This document shows, piece by piece, positions 45,842 through 55,671 of a DNA stretch of 64,000 nucleotides (position 1 is the stretch's first letter; every line of letters begins with the position of its first letter). A program made the position numbers and the translations under genes. The notes beneath the pieces were generated by a model. That model saw only the letters and a list, made by a program, of their open reading frames with translations, searched no databases and had not been told where the DNA came from. Source of the DNA: Gemmatimonadales bacterium (GTDB taxonomy: Bacteria > Gemmatimonadota > Gemmatimonadetes > Longimicrobiales > Gaopeijiaceae); contig REBS01000081.1 in assembly GCA_007692605.1 (NCBI GenBank), positions 19,849 to 83,848 on the forward strand, given 5' to 3'.

Positions 45842-46648
45842 ATGGACGTACTCGAACTGAAAGGGATCGAGCGCACCTACCGTACCGGCACGGTCGAGGT
45901 GAAGGCACTCCGGGGTGTCGATCTGACCGTTGCCGAGGCTGAATTCCTGGCGATCATGGGGCCGAGTGGCTCCGGCAAATCGACGCTCATGAACATCCTG
46001 GGGTGTCTCGACAGCCCGACCGCGGGGCAGTACCTGCTGAATGGGCGCGACGTCGCCACTCTGAAGCGGGGTCAGCTGGCGCAGATTCGAAACGAGACCC
46101 TCGGCTTCGTGTTCCAGGCCTTCCACCTCCTGCCCCGGACCACGGCGAGCGAGAATGTGGAGCTCCCCCTTCTCTACCGCGATGAGCGGTTGAGCTGGAA
46201 ACAGATTCGTGACCGAGCCCGCGAGGCGCTCGAGGTCGTGGGGCTCGGAGACCGGCTCCACCACACTCCCACGGAGCTCTCCGGGGGCCAGAAGCAGCGG
46301 GTCGCGATCGCGCGGGCCCTCGTTACCAAGCCCAGGGTGCTCCTCGCCGACGAGCCCACCGGAAACCTGGACACCCGGACGAGTCTCGAGATCATCGAGC
46401 TGATTCAACGGCTGAACGACGAAGGGCTCACGATCCTGATGGTCACCCACGAACCCGAGATCGCCCGGTTCGCCGAGCGGGTGGTGATCCTGCGCGACGG
46501 CCTTCTCCGAAGTGACCGTCGCCGAACCCCCCTGCGGGCCGCCGACCACCTCGCCGACTGGAGTGAGGAGTCCGAAGACGCCATGGACGAGGCGCTCGGC
46601 GACCGGATGAATACCGAGATCACGCCCCCGGTGGAGGTCGGCCCATGA
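45842..46648 (+). CDS. ABC transporter ATP-binding protein (MacB/LolD-type)
   Basis: [51 protein letters not shown]. Confidence 0.94.
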   Translation: MDVLELKGIERTYRTGTVEVKALRGVDLTVAEAEFLAIMGPSGSGKSTLMNILGCLDSPTAGQYLLNGRDVATLKRGQLAQIRNETLGFVFQAFHLLPRTTASENVELPLLYRDERLSWKQIRDRAREALEVVGLGDRLHHTPTELSGGQKQRVAIARALVTKPRVLLADEPTGNLDTRTSLEIIELIQRLNDEGLTILMVTHEPEIARFAERVVILRDGLLRSDRRRTPLRAADHLADWSEESEDAMDEALGDRMNTEITPPVEVGP

Positions 46649-47862
46649 AGATCAGTGCGGTACCCTATGTGGCGCTCAAGGCCCTGCGCCGCAATACGAT
46701 GCGGACTCTGCTCACGGCGCTCGGGATCATCATCGGAGTCGGGGCGGTCATCACGATGGTGGGGCTGGGACAGGGCGCCGGCGCCGAGGTCGAGGAGCAG
46801 GTCAACCGCCTCGGCCAGAACGTGATCCTGGTCTTTCCCGGTGAGCGGCAGCTGGGGGGGGTGAGTATCGGGGGTGGGAGTGCGAACACGCTCACGGTGG
46901 GGGATGCGATTGCCCTTCGTGAAGAGATTCCCGAGGTTGTCGCCGCGAGTCCCGAGGTCCGGTCGCAGCGCGTGCTCGTCTACGGCAACCGGAACTGGGC
47001 GACCCCGGTATACGGACAGTCGCACGACTACCTGCAGATCCGGGACTGGCCGATCGAAGACGGCCGCATGTTCACCGAAGAGGAGGTGGGAAGGGCGGCG
47101 CTCGTGACCGTGATCGGCCAGACCGTGGTGCAGGAGCTGTTCGAGGGCTCGGACCCGATCGGCGAGACCGTCCGGGTGAGGGGGCTGCCACTGGAGGTCA
47201 TCGGGGTGCTCGCGCCGAAGGGCATGTCGCTCATGGGGTCGGTGCAGGATGATCTGGCGATCGTCCCGTACACCACCGGCTTCCAGCGGATCTCCGGGCG
47301 GAGCCACGCCATGGTGATCAACGTGCAGGTCTACAACGAAGAGTCGATGGACATCGCCCGGGCGAAGATCACCGACCTGCTGAGGGAGCGGCATAGGCTG
47401 GCACCCAACCAGGACAATGATTTCACGATCCAGACCCAGGAGGAGGTGGCACAGGTCGCGACCGAGACCTCCCGGGTCATGACCTGGCTGCTCGCGTCGA
47501 TCGCGTCGATCGCCCTCTTCGTGGGCGGAATCGGGATCATGAACGTGATGCTCGTGAGTGTCACCGAGCGGACCCGGGAGGTCGGGCTCCGACTCGCCGT
47601 GGGCGCGAAGGGCCCCGACGTGCTCCTGCAGTTCCTGATCGAGGCCGTCATTCTCTGTCTTCTGGGCGGACTCGGCGGCATCCTGGTCGGGGTGGTCGCC
47701 ACCGAGGTGATTGCCAGCTACGCCGGCTGGCCCGCGCTCTTCTCGATCGAGGCGATGGTGGTGGCGGTGGGGGTATCGGCCGCTGTCGGCGTGTTCTTCG
47801 GATTCTATCCCGCCTGGAAGGCCTCGCGACTCGACCCGATCATCGCACTCCGGCGGGAATAG
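46645..47862 (+). CDS. ABC transporter permease, MacB/FtsX type
   Basis: ALKALRRNTMRTLLTALGIIIGVGAVITMVGLGQG; GGIGIMNVMLVSVTERTREVGLRLAVGA; ATGA overlap with the ATPase. Confidence 0.92.
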   Translation: MKISAVPYVALKALRRNTMRTLLTALGIIIGVGAVITMVGLGQGAGAEVEEQVNRLGQNVILVFPGERQLGGVSIGGGSANTLTVGDAIALREEIPEVVAASPEVRSQRVLVYGNRNWATPVYGQSHDYLQIRDWPIEDGRMFTEEEVGRAALVTVIGQTVVQELFEGSDPIGETVRVRGLPLEVIGVLAPKGMSLMGSVQDDLAIVPYTTGFQRISGRSHAMVINVQVYNEESMDIARAKITDLLRERHRLAPNQDNDFTIQTQEEVAQVATETSRVMTWLLASIASIALFVGGIGIMNVMLVSVTERTREVGLRLAVGAKGPDVLLQFLIEAVILCLLGGLGGILVGVVATEVIASYAGWPALFSIEAMVVAVGVSAAVGVFFGFYPAWKASRLDPIIALRRE

Positions 47863-47869
47863 CCGACTG

Positions 47870-47895
47870 GCCCCGGGGGAAGGCCCCCCCGGGGC
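47870..47895. terminator. Bidirectional terminator hairpin GCCCCGGGGG...CCCCCGGGGC
   Basis: Perfect 10-bp stem, 6-nt loop, between convergent macB-like and the 47928 gene. Confidence 0.65.
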
Positions 47896-47927
47896 GCGAG
47901 CCGTTCATCGATCCGGCGACTTCGTCT

Positions 47928-49133
47928 TCAGAAGCTGTACTCCCAACCGAGGTTGAACGTCCAGTCCGCGCTGATCTGGGGCCCGTTCAGCGACTCCAGG
48001 AGGGGACCGCCCCACTCCAGCGCGACCCGGTGTCCGGCGAAGGGGCCCGACGGCACCTGGAGGTTCACGGCCAGAAAGCCGTTCACGCGTGTTCCTCCCT
48101 GCAGCGCCGGGTCGTTCTCGGGGCTGATCGCCGGGTCCAATGCCGGATCCGCGCCCCGCACGTTCCCCCATCGCCGGGCCTGCAGCCGAAGCCCTGGCGA
48201 AACCAGGTCACTGCCGCGCAGCATGCCCCATGCGTTCAGCTGGCCCTCGCCGCCCCGCTTCCAGCCCTCGCTGTTCTCGTTCAGCCGAAGGGAGCCAAGG
48301 CCCTGGGCTCCCCATGAGACCCGGTCCGTCTGCAACAGGTAGGTGACCCCCGGACGGGCCTCCCAGCTTCCGGAGCCCAGTTGCATGGGGTACCCGAGGC
48401 GGGAATGCTCCGGGACCATTCGGTGGTCGCCGTCGGTGACACTTCCCGTGGGGATGCCCACACCGAGGTTCAGGTGCACCCGCTGGCGATCACGGTCCAT
48501 GACGGTGACCAGGGCGCTGACTTCGGTGTCGGCCCACCCCGAGATGGAGTGGCCCATGGTGTGAAACCCGAACTGCCCCTGGTGGCCATGGCCGTCCCCG
48601 TCCCCACGGTGCGGGTCGGACATCCCGTGGCCATGGCCGTGACCATGACCGTGGCCCGCCATGAGGTCATCGTCCATGCGAACATCCATGGAGTGGTCCA
48701 TCCACATCGCCATGACCATCAGGGTGACCCGGTTCGAAGGGGCGTACATGAGATGAGGCATGTGCATGTCCATCTGCATGGTGAGGGGGACCATGCGGTA
48801 CTGCATCCACGCGTCCTCGATCGAGACGGCCGAGCGTCCATTCCGGAGCCCGGACATCGACTCGCGGGCGAACATGTACGAAAGCATCCACTCGCCCTGG
48901 TGGTGCGTGTGATCTCCCATGACGCCGATCGGAGCATGGCCGGACGGACCGGAGGAACTCCATCGTTCCTGAGCCTCTGCAGGGAAGGACGCCCCGAGGA
49001 GAAGGATGAGAACAAGGGAAAGGGTCCGCAGTCGAGATCGACGCCTGGTCTGATCGTGAGCTGAGGATTCGATCGCAGGGGTGCGTGGTCGGTTCAAGAT
49101 GGAGCCGGTGGGCTCCGTGATGGTGTCGAACAT
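47928..49133 (-). CDS. Secreted/outer-membrane Met/His-rich protein, putative metal handling
   Basis: Signal peptide; MQMDMHMPHLMYAPSNRVTLMVMAMWMDHSMDVRMDDDLMAGHGHGHGHGHGMSDPH; C-terminal WTFNLGWEYSF typical of a barrel strand. Confidence 0.65.
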   Translation of the reverse strand: MFDTITEPTGSILNRPRTPAIESSAHDQTRRRSRLRTLSLVLILLLGASFPAEAQERWSSSGPSGHAPIGVMGDHTHHQGEWMLSYMFARESMSGLRNGRSAVSIEDAWMQYRMVPLTMQMDMHMPHLMYAPSNRVTLMVMAMWMDHSMDVRMDDDLMAGHGHGHGHGHGMSDPHRGDGDGHGHQGQFGFHTMGHSISGWADTEVSALVTVMDRDRQRVHLNLGVGIPTGSVTDGDHRMVPEHSRLGYPMQLGSGSWEARPGVTYLLQTDRVSWGAQGLGSLRLNENSEGWKRGGEGQLNAWGMLRGSDLVSPGLRLQARRWGNVRGADPALDPAISPENDPALQGGTRVNGFLAVNLQVPSGPFAGHRVALEWGGPLLESLNGPQISADWTFNLGWEYSF

Positions 49134-49317
49134 GGGTTCCTCGCAGTCTGTGGCGTTCAGTGCACCCATAGTCCGTGCGGTCCGGGATATGGCACGAGAA
49201 TCGACTCCGGCATCGGGTCGAACGGCCGGTCCGGGGAACGGAATGGGGTGCACGGGCATCGCCGGAGCCGGTGGGCTCCTGCGTTGTGGCATCAGGGTCC
49301 AGCTGACGGTGGGTGAG

Positions 49318-49908
49318 TCAGCCGCGAGGAGGCGCGGTCGGCCAGGGAAGGACGTGCGGGAGGAGCGCGCGCACCGGGAGCAGTGCCGGCGCGGCGTCGA
49401 TCCGGAGGTTGGAAGGATCGGTGGGTGGCGCGCGGTCGATTCCGGGCGAGGCTGCCGTGCGGATTGCGGTGGCGCCGGTGCAGTCGGTCCTGCAGGTACA
49501 GGGGCCGTCGTGGTGATCGTGCCCCGAGTGGGTGTGGGCTTCGACCACCGGGGCACCCGGCTCGGACACATCATGCCCGGATGCAGCATGGGATGGGTCG
49601 GACGCCCGGTGTGAGTCATGCCCTGCGTGGTGGGCATGATCGGAGTGAGCCGCGTGAGCGGTATGGACCGGGTCGACCGAATCGCTGCCCGACTCATGGC
49701 CGCCGGCATGCGCGCCGGCCTCTACCGCTGCGGCCTCGACGAACAGGTCGTGATGGGGACAGTCGTGCATGCCCCCGACGTCGATGGCCCAGCCGGCAAG
49801 AAACGCGACGAGCGCAAGGATCCCGACGGCGCGGCGACGGGGGCCGAATCTTGATCGGGCCCCGAAGCGATCGAGAACCCCTGCCGAAAAGGATCGTTTG
49901 GTCATCAT
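49318..49908 (-). CDS. His-rich putative metal-binding protein
   Basis: HDCPHHD, HTAHAAHSDHAHHAGHDSHRASDPSH, HTHSGHDHHDGPCTCRTDC; hydrophobic N-terminus. Confidence 0.5.
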   Translation of the reverse strand: MMTKRSFSAGVLDRFGARSRFGPRRRAVGILALVAFLAGWAIDVGGMHDCPHHDLFVEAAAVEAGAHAGGHESGSDSVDPVHTAHAAHSDHAHHAGHDSHRASDPSHAASGHDVSEPGAPVVEAHTHSGHDHHDGPCTCRTDCTGATAIRTAASPGIDRAPPTDPSNLRIDAAPALLPVRALLPHVLPWPTAPPRG

Positions 49909-50170
49909 GAGTTTCCAGGCTCAAAGATCTCGATGCTCCCTGGTTCGGGCAAGGCGTGGTCGATCCGGACAGGGTATGGTTGGAGCGTGCGAAGGGAGGT
50001 CGGGAGGTGCACTGTCGAGGCCGATGTCGTATGCTCCGCGGTACCCGTGACCCGTTCTGCTTCAGCTACGAGTCGGTCCGAGAAGTCGGATCAACCTGCA
50101 GGCTGTGAACGCTACGGTCACCGGACCACATCGAACCAGGCCTTCTCCACCCTTGATATTGCGAGGAATC

Positions 50171-51178
50171 ATGAGCCCCGACATCGATATCGCTCCCGCA
50201 ACCCATGGTCGGTCGGGGTCGCTTCGTCCGGCGCTCCGGAGTCACCGGCTGAAACGAGACCTCATCCGATTCGTTTTCGGCCTGCTGGTCCCCGCGGTCC
50301 TCGTTGGCTGCGGGACCGATGCCGATTCCTCGGCTTCCGAAGCTTCGGGGGCCACTGCCGATGTGCCCGAGGATCGCCGGGTCGCCCTCGTGACGGGTTC
50401 GACCTCGGGCCTCGGCGAGGAGGTGGCCCGACGGCTGGCAGCCGTCGGCATGCATGTGATCGTACATGGTCGTAGCGAGGAGCGTGGAATGGCGCTGGTC
50501 CGCGAAATCGAGGATTCCGGGGTCGGGAGCGCGAGCTTCCACGCGGCCGACCTCGCCTCGCTCGAACAGGTTCGGGAACTGGCCCGCGTGGTGCTCTCGG
50601 AGTACGACCGCCTCGATCTCCTGGTGAACAACGCGGGGATCGGCTCCGCGAGAGATGGACGCGAGGAGAGTGAGGACGGGTACGAACTCGTCTTTCAGGT
50701 CAATTACCTCTCGCACTTCCTGCTCACCGACCTGTTGAAGCCCCGCCTGGTCGAAAGTGCGCCGGCGCGCATCGTGAACGTGGCCTCGGTGGCCCAGTCA
50801 CCGATCGACTTCGACGATGTCATGCTCGAGGAGGAGGGGGCGATCGGACGTGCATACGGACAGAGCAAGCTGGCGCAGATCCTTCACGCCTTCGACCTGG
50901 CCGAAGAGCTCGAGGGCACCGGAGTGATCGTGAGCGCGCTTCATCCGGCCACCTTCATGGACACGGGGATGGTGCGGCGGGCCGGGGTCGAGCCCCGAGC
51001 AACCGTCGACGAGGGTGCCGATGCCGTGATGCAACTCCTGACCGAGCCCATCGAGTCCGGCCAGTATTTCAATGGACTCCAACCGGCAACGGCGAACGAC
51101 CAGGCGTACGACGAATCCGCCCGTGACCGCCTTCGAGAGCTGAGCCGGGAGCTGGTGGGTCTGCCCCCGGCGGGCTGA
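50171..51178 (+). CDS. SDR family oxidoreductase with apparent lipoprotein signal
   Basis: Lipobox LVPAVLVGCGTD; VALVTGSTSGLGEEVARRLAA, NNAGIGS, YGQSK. Confidence 0.82.
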   Translation: MSPDIDIAPATHGRSGSLRPALRSHRLKRDLIRFVFGLLVPAVLVGCGTDADSSASEASGATADVPEDRRVALVTGSTSGLGEEVARRLAAVGMHVIVHGRSEERGMALVREIEDSGVGSASFHAADLASLEQVRELARVVLSEYDRLDLLVNNAGIGSARDGREESEDGYELVFQVNYLSHFLLTDLLKPRLVESAPARIVNVASVAQSPIDFDDVMLEEEGAIGRAYGQSKLAQILHAFDLAEELEGTGVIVSALHPATFMDTGMVRRAGVEPRATVDEGADAVMQLLTEPIESGQYFNGLQPATANDQAYDESARDRLRELSRELVGLPPAG

Positions 51179-51367
51179 GCGAAACCGGACAGGAGTGGGA
51201 GGCCGTGCAGGCTTCGTCGCGCCCGAGCGAGCCACGGGTGGCCCCGATCTCCGGGTGGTCCTATCTTCACGCCGTTCGGTGAAAGTCCGATCGTCGTCGG
51301 CGCCTCCCGGTTCCCGGGGCACGAGCCGATCTCACGCACCCGTTCCAGCAGCCAGAAAGGTCAGCTC

Positions 51368-52984
51368 ATGTCCCCCAGTGGTTCCGTTCGCATGGTTCTC
51401 GCCCTCGCAGCATTTCTGCTCCTTCCGTTCAGCTTGAGCGGACAGACGATCCCCGCGCCGGATCGGGGCCCGGACGAGGGGGACGGCCCCCATGAACGCT
51501 TGATCATCCGGGGTGCGATCGTGATCGATGGGACCGGCTCTCCTCCCTACGGCCCCACCGATATCGTGATCGAGGGCGACCGGATCGTTCAGGTTCGTAC
51601 CGTGGGGTATCCCGGCGTCGAGATTCCGGAACAGGGGCGCCCGGGGGATGCCACGCGCGAGATCGATGCCGAGGGGATGTATGTCCTCCCCGGGTTCATC
51701 GACAACCATGCCCATGCCGGAGGCGGTTCGAAGAACCCGGAGCTTTCATACGCCTACAAGCTCTGGCTGGCACACGGAATCACAACGGTGCGCGGGGTCG
51801 GGCTGACCGGATTCGACCTGTCGTGCAGCGAGCAGGCCCGAAGTGACGCCAACGAGATCGTGGCGCCCCGCATCGTAAACTATCAGCGGCCCGGAGGGGG
51901 ATGGGACCAGGGTCCGCTCGATACCCCCGAGATAGGTCGGGAGTGGGTCCGATGGGCGGCCGACAACTGCGTCGACGGGCTGAAGATGGGAGCGATGGCC
52001 CCGGACGTCATGGCCGCGGTGCTCGAGGAGGCCAACGAGCTCGGCCTCGGTTCGACCGCTCACCTTGCCCAGACCGGGCTTGCCCACATGAACGCGCAGG
52101 ATGCCGCGCGGCTGGGGCTGACCGGAATGACCCACTTCTACGGGCTCTTCGAGGCACTCCTGAAGGATCACCAGATCCAGCCGTATCGCCTCGACTACAA
52201 CTACCAGAATGAGCAGCACCGCTTCGGGCAGGTGGCGCGCCTGTGGGACAAGATCCACGAGCCGGGCTCCGACGAGTGGAACGCCCTGGTCGACGAGTTC
52301 ATCGAGCTCGACTTCTTCATCAACCCGACCATGACGATCTACGAGGCCAACCGCGACTTCATGCGGGCCCGGCAGGCCGAGTGGCACGACACGTACACCC
52401 TCCCCTCGATGTGGGACTTCTACTACCCGAATCGCCGTGCGCACGGCTCCTACTGGTTCTACTGGACGAGCGAGGACGAGGCGGAGTGGAGGGCCTTCTA
52501 CCGAACATGGATGGCGTTCCTGCGCGACTACCATCGGGCCGGAGGGCGTCTCACGGCCGGGGCCGACGCCGGCTTCATCTACAAGAACTACGGATTCGCC
52601 TACATCGAGGAGCTCGAGCTGCTCCGCGAGGTCGGGCTCCACCCCCTCGAGGTGATCCAGTCCGCGACCCTCTACGCGGCCCAGGAGATCTTCGAGCCGC
52701 AGCGGCGTCCCAGGGAGTTCGGCACGATCGAGCGCGGGATGAAGGCGGACCTGATCCTGGTCGACCAGAACCCCCTCGAGAACCTGAAGGTGCTCTTCGG
52801 GACCGGTGCCGTGAAGCTCGACGACGAGACCGAAGAGGCCGTGCGGGTGGGTGGAATCAGCTACACGATCAAGGACGGGATCATCTATGACGCGAAGCAG
52901 CTTCTCGAGGACGTGGCCGAGATGGTCCGTCAGCAGAAGATCGAGCGGGGAATGGATCCCGAGGCGCCGCTCCCCCGCTACTGA
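51368..52984 (+). CDS. Secreted amidohydrolase family protein
   Basis: Signal peptide MVLALAAFLLLPFSLSGQ; IIRGAIVIDGTGSPPYGPTDIVIEGDRI; intact HxH motif VLPGFIDNHAHAGG; C-terminal GTIERGMKADLILVDQNPLENL. Confidence 0.88.
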   Translation: MSPSGSVRMVLALAAFLLLPFSLSGQTIPAPDRGPDEGDGPHERLIIRGAIVIDGTGSPPYGPTDIVIEGDRIVQVRTVGYPGVEIPEQGRPGDATREIDAEGMYVLPGFIDNHAHAGGGSKNPELSYAYKLWLAHGITTVRGVGLTGFDLSCSEQARSDANEIVAPRIVNYQRPGGGWDQGPLDTPEIGREWVRWAADNCVDGLKMGAMAPDVMAAVLEEANELGLGSTAHLAQTGLAHMNAQDAARLGLTGMTHFYGLFEALLKDHQIQPYRLDYNYQNEQHRFGQVARLWDKIHEPGSDEWNALVDEFIELDFFINPTMTIYEANRDFMRARQAEWHDTYTLPSMWDFYYPNRRAHGSYWFYWTSEDEAEWRAFYRTWMAFLRDYHRAGGRLTAGADAGFIYKNYGFAYIEELELLREVGLHPLEVIQSATLYAAQEIFEPQRRPREFGTIERGMKADLILVDQNPLENLKVLFGTGAVKLDDETEEAVRVGGISYTIKDGIIYDAKQLLEDVAEMVRQQKIERGMDPEAPLPRY

Positions 52985-53043
52985 CGGGATCGGAGCGCAG
53001 GTGAAGCGGGGGAGCCCGGCCGGGGCGGACTCCGCTCCGCACT

Positions 53044-55446
53044 CTACTGCGTGAGGAGTGCCAGCGCCGCCTCGATCTGCTGGATGCGGGGCGCCAGTTC
53101 GGTGTCGGCGTCGTCCCAGAGCGCGAGGAGGCGCTGGTAGTGCTCGGCCGCGGTCACCGGATTGCCCCGCGCTGCCTCCAGCTCCCCCAGGCGGATCAGG
53201 AGTCCGGGGAGGAGGGCTCGCGGCACGATCGGATTCGCGAAGGCCCCCCAGGCCGGGTCCACGATCTCGAGCAGTTCGGCGACCGCTGCGTCCAGGTCTC
53301 CCACCAGTTCGTGCGCTTCTGCCAGAAGCAGTCGGCGGGGAACGAGCCAGTGGATGGGGTTCTCGCCGTAGGCATCGCTGGTTCGGATCTCCTCGAGCGC
53401 TTCTCGGCCGTGGCCCCGGCCTGCGCTGCGCGCAGCCTCGACGAGAGAAGCACCCTGACGGGTGAACCAGTGATCGGGTTCGGAATAGGGGGGAAGGATT
53501 TCCTGGACCCCGAGCATGCGGTCACTCCCCCACAGGCCACCCATCATCGCGACGTTCTGGCGTAGAAAATAGCGCTCCGGCTCCCCGATCCGATCGGCGT
53601 CGAGAGCCGACATGAAGCTGTCGACGTGCCGGATTCCGGCCGTGGGGTCGTCCACAAGCTCCTCGAGCAGGAAAAGGGCCCAGGCGATGTAGTAGGCCCG
53701 GAGCCACTGCCCCCGGCCCAGATAGCTGTTCTGCACCTGCTGCAGGTGGAGCCGGGCCGCCGACAGCTGTCCCATGGCCAGCGCCATCGATCCGCAGAGT
53801 TCGCGATCGTCCGAAAAATGGAAGGTCAGCGGCGGACCTGCCAGGATGGAGTCGCACAGCCGCCGAACCTCCTCGAGGTTCCCCCGAGCGAAGTGGGATC
53901 GGACCTTGAAACGGGTCGCCAGCTCGGTTGCCCCCAGTTCCTCCATCGACCCGATTAGACGCTCGACGTCCTCGGGCGATCCAATGAGTCCGGTCATCTC
54001 CGTCAGGTTCGTCAGGTGGAGGAGACTGCCGGGACTCAGCTCCTGCGCCCGCTCGTGCCAGGTCCGCGTGCTCTGGGCGTCGGAACGCCAGGTGAAGCTC
54101 GTAGTGCCCATGTTGTTGGTGGCTCTGGAGTCATCCGGGTATCGGTTCAGGATGAGTTCATAGAGATCGAGGGCGGCCCGGGGGTCCAGGCGCACGAGGT
54201 GCTGGTAGAACGCCTCGACGTGCCACCGTTCACGATCCGAAAGCCGTTCCCGAAGCTCGTAGGCACGGGAGGCGTGCTCCCGTCCCTCACTGGTACGCCC
54301 CTGGTTGAAGGCGCTCACGGCGGCGAGTCGGTGCGCCATCGCGAACGAGGGATCGATCCGGATGGCCTCGGCTGCGAGAACCGCGGCTTGCTCGGCATCC
54401 CCCTCGGATACGGCTTGCTCCGCCTCGGCATACGTCTTCAGTGCCTCGAGCGACCGGGTCGTCACCTCGGGTAGGGGGAGACTCGCCCGGATCATCCCCC
54501 GGTTCTCGCCCAGGCGCCGTCGGACCTCTCTGGAGAGCGACTCGACCGCCTCCAGGAGCCGGCTTTCGGCAGCGGCCACACGGATCGCAAAGAGCTCCTC
54601 ACCCGTTCCGGCGTCGAGCGCCCGGCCGCTCACGACGTACTGGGGGCCCAGCCGCGAGACCGTGGCGGTGAACACGGCGCCGGCCCCGAAACGCTCCGCC
54701 ACCTCGAGAGCCAGGGGAATGTCGAGAGGTGGGTCCTCGAGGTCCATTCGCTGGAAAATTCCCACGAGCTGACTGCGGCTCAGCACGTTCACATGTTCCG
54801 ACTGATGCAGGTCGACACTCAGCGCCTCTCTGACCGCCAGCGCGATGCCCCGGTCCGCTTCGTCGACCACCTCGAAATCGGCGAGCAGGATCCAGCCTCG
54901 CTCCTCGAACGTGTTCGCCGCGGATCCCCGGGCCTCACTGACCCGGGGAGCCCCCTGCACGTAGAAGAGCCCGCCCAGAAGCGCGACAACCGCAAACGCG
55001 GCAAGGCCCCCGGCGAGGGTGCGGGGCCAGGTCAGGACCATGCGGAAGGGACTCGAGTTCAGCGTTCGCCGCAGCTCGGCCCAGACTCCGGAGGAGGGAA
55101 GGGGCGCGGACTCCGGGTCCGGATCGGGTGCCGATCTCGTCGGCTGCAGGCTCGGGGGGGGAGGGGAGGTCTCGCCGTTCACCGCAGCGAGGTCTGCGGG
55201 CGGGCGGCCGTCCGAAGCTCGGGCGTCGGCGGGGGTTTCACGCCCGAGAGCCGTCGCGAGCACGATGGGAAGGCCGACGAGGAGCAGGATCACCGCCGAG
55301 CCGTACACCCACTCGGGCAGGAGAAATCGCTCCACCACGTGCTCCGAGACCTGGAGCACGAACCATGCAGAGGCCAGATACACCGCCAGGACCTGCCAGA
55401 GGGAGCGGCGGTGGATATCGATCACGAAGGCACGAAAGCGGGTCAC
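53044..55446 (-). CDS. TM-anchored TolB-like/FlgO-like plus TPR protein
   Basis: Two TM helices, then FEVVDEADRGIALAVREALSVDLHQSEHVNVLSRSQLVGIFQRM, then TPR-like helices. GTG start inferred. Confidence 0.7.
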   Translation of the reverse strand: MTRFRAFVIDIHRRSLWQVLAVYLASAWFVLQVSEHVVERFLLPEWVYGSAVILLLVGLPIVLATALGRETPADARASDGRPPADLAAVNGETSPPPPSLQPTRSAPDPDPESAPLPSSGVWAELRRTLNSSPFRMVLTWPRTLAGGLAAFAVVALLGGLFYVQGAPRVSEARGSAANTFEERGWILLADFEVVDEADRGIALAVREALSVDLHQSEHVNVLSRSQLVGIFQRMDLEDPPLDIPLALEVAERFGAGAVFTATVSRLGPQYVVSGRALDAGTGEELFAIRVAAAESRLLEAVESLSREVRRRLGENRGMIRASLPLPEVTTRSLEALKTYAEAEQAVSEGDAEQAAVLAAEAIRIDPSFAMAHRLAAVSAFNQGRTSEGREHASRAYELRERLSDRERWHVEAFYQHLVRLDPRAALDLYELILNRYPDDSRATNNMGTTSFTWRSDAQSTRTWHERAQELSPGSLLHLTNLTEMTGLIGSPEDVERLIGSMEELGATELATRFKVRSHFARGNLEEVRRLCDSILAGPPLTFHFSDDRELCGSMALAMGQLSAARLHLQQVQNSYLGRGQWLRAYYIAWALFLLEELVDDPTAGIRHVDSFMSALDADRIGEPERYFLRQNVAMMGGLWGSDRMLGVQEILPPYSEPDHWFTRQGASLVEAARSAGRGHGREALEEIRTSDAYGENPIHWLVPRRLLLAEAHELVGDLDAAVAELLEIVDPAWGAFANPIVPRALLPGLLIRLGELEAARGNPVTAAEHYQRLLALWDDADTELAPRIQQIEAALALLTQ

Positions 55447-55671
55447 TTCATCTCTCCGGCGAGCCCGGTGTCCAGCCTCGTCGAGGGGGCTCGCAGCCCT
55501 TTGACGACCCTCGCGTCCCAATTCTGAGAATAGAAGCGCGATCGGGCGGCCATGCAATAGCACGGGGGACCCGGTTCCCCACCGTGATCCCAGCGCTGGC
55601 GCCACTCCGATCCGGAGCGTATGGTCCGAAGATCCGCCCCATTGTCTCGACGCCCACCCGGAGCGCATCGC

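Noticed and set aside
48600-48670. Short repeat block ccatggccgtgaccatgaccgtgg considered as a possible repeat array
   Set aside because: It encodes the GHGHGHGHGHG tract of the metal-handling protein; coding low complexity, not CRISPR.
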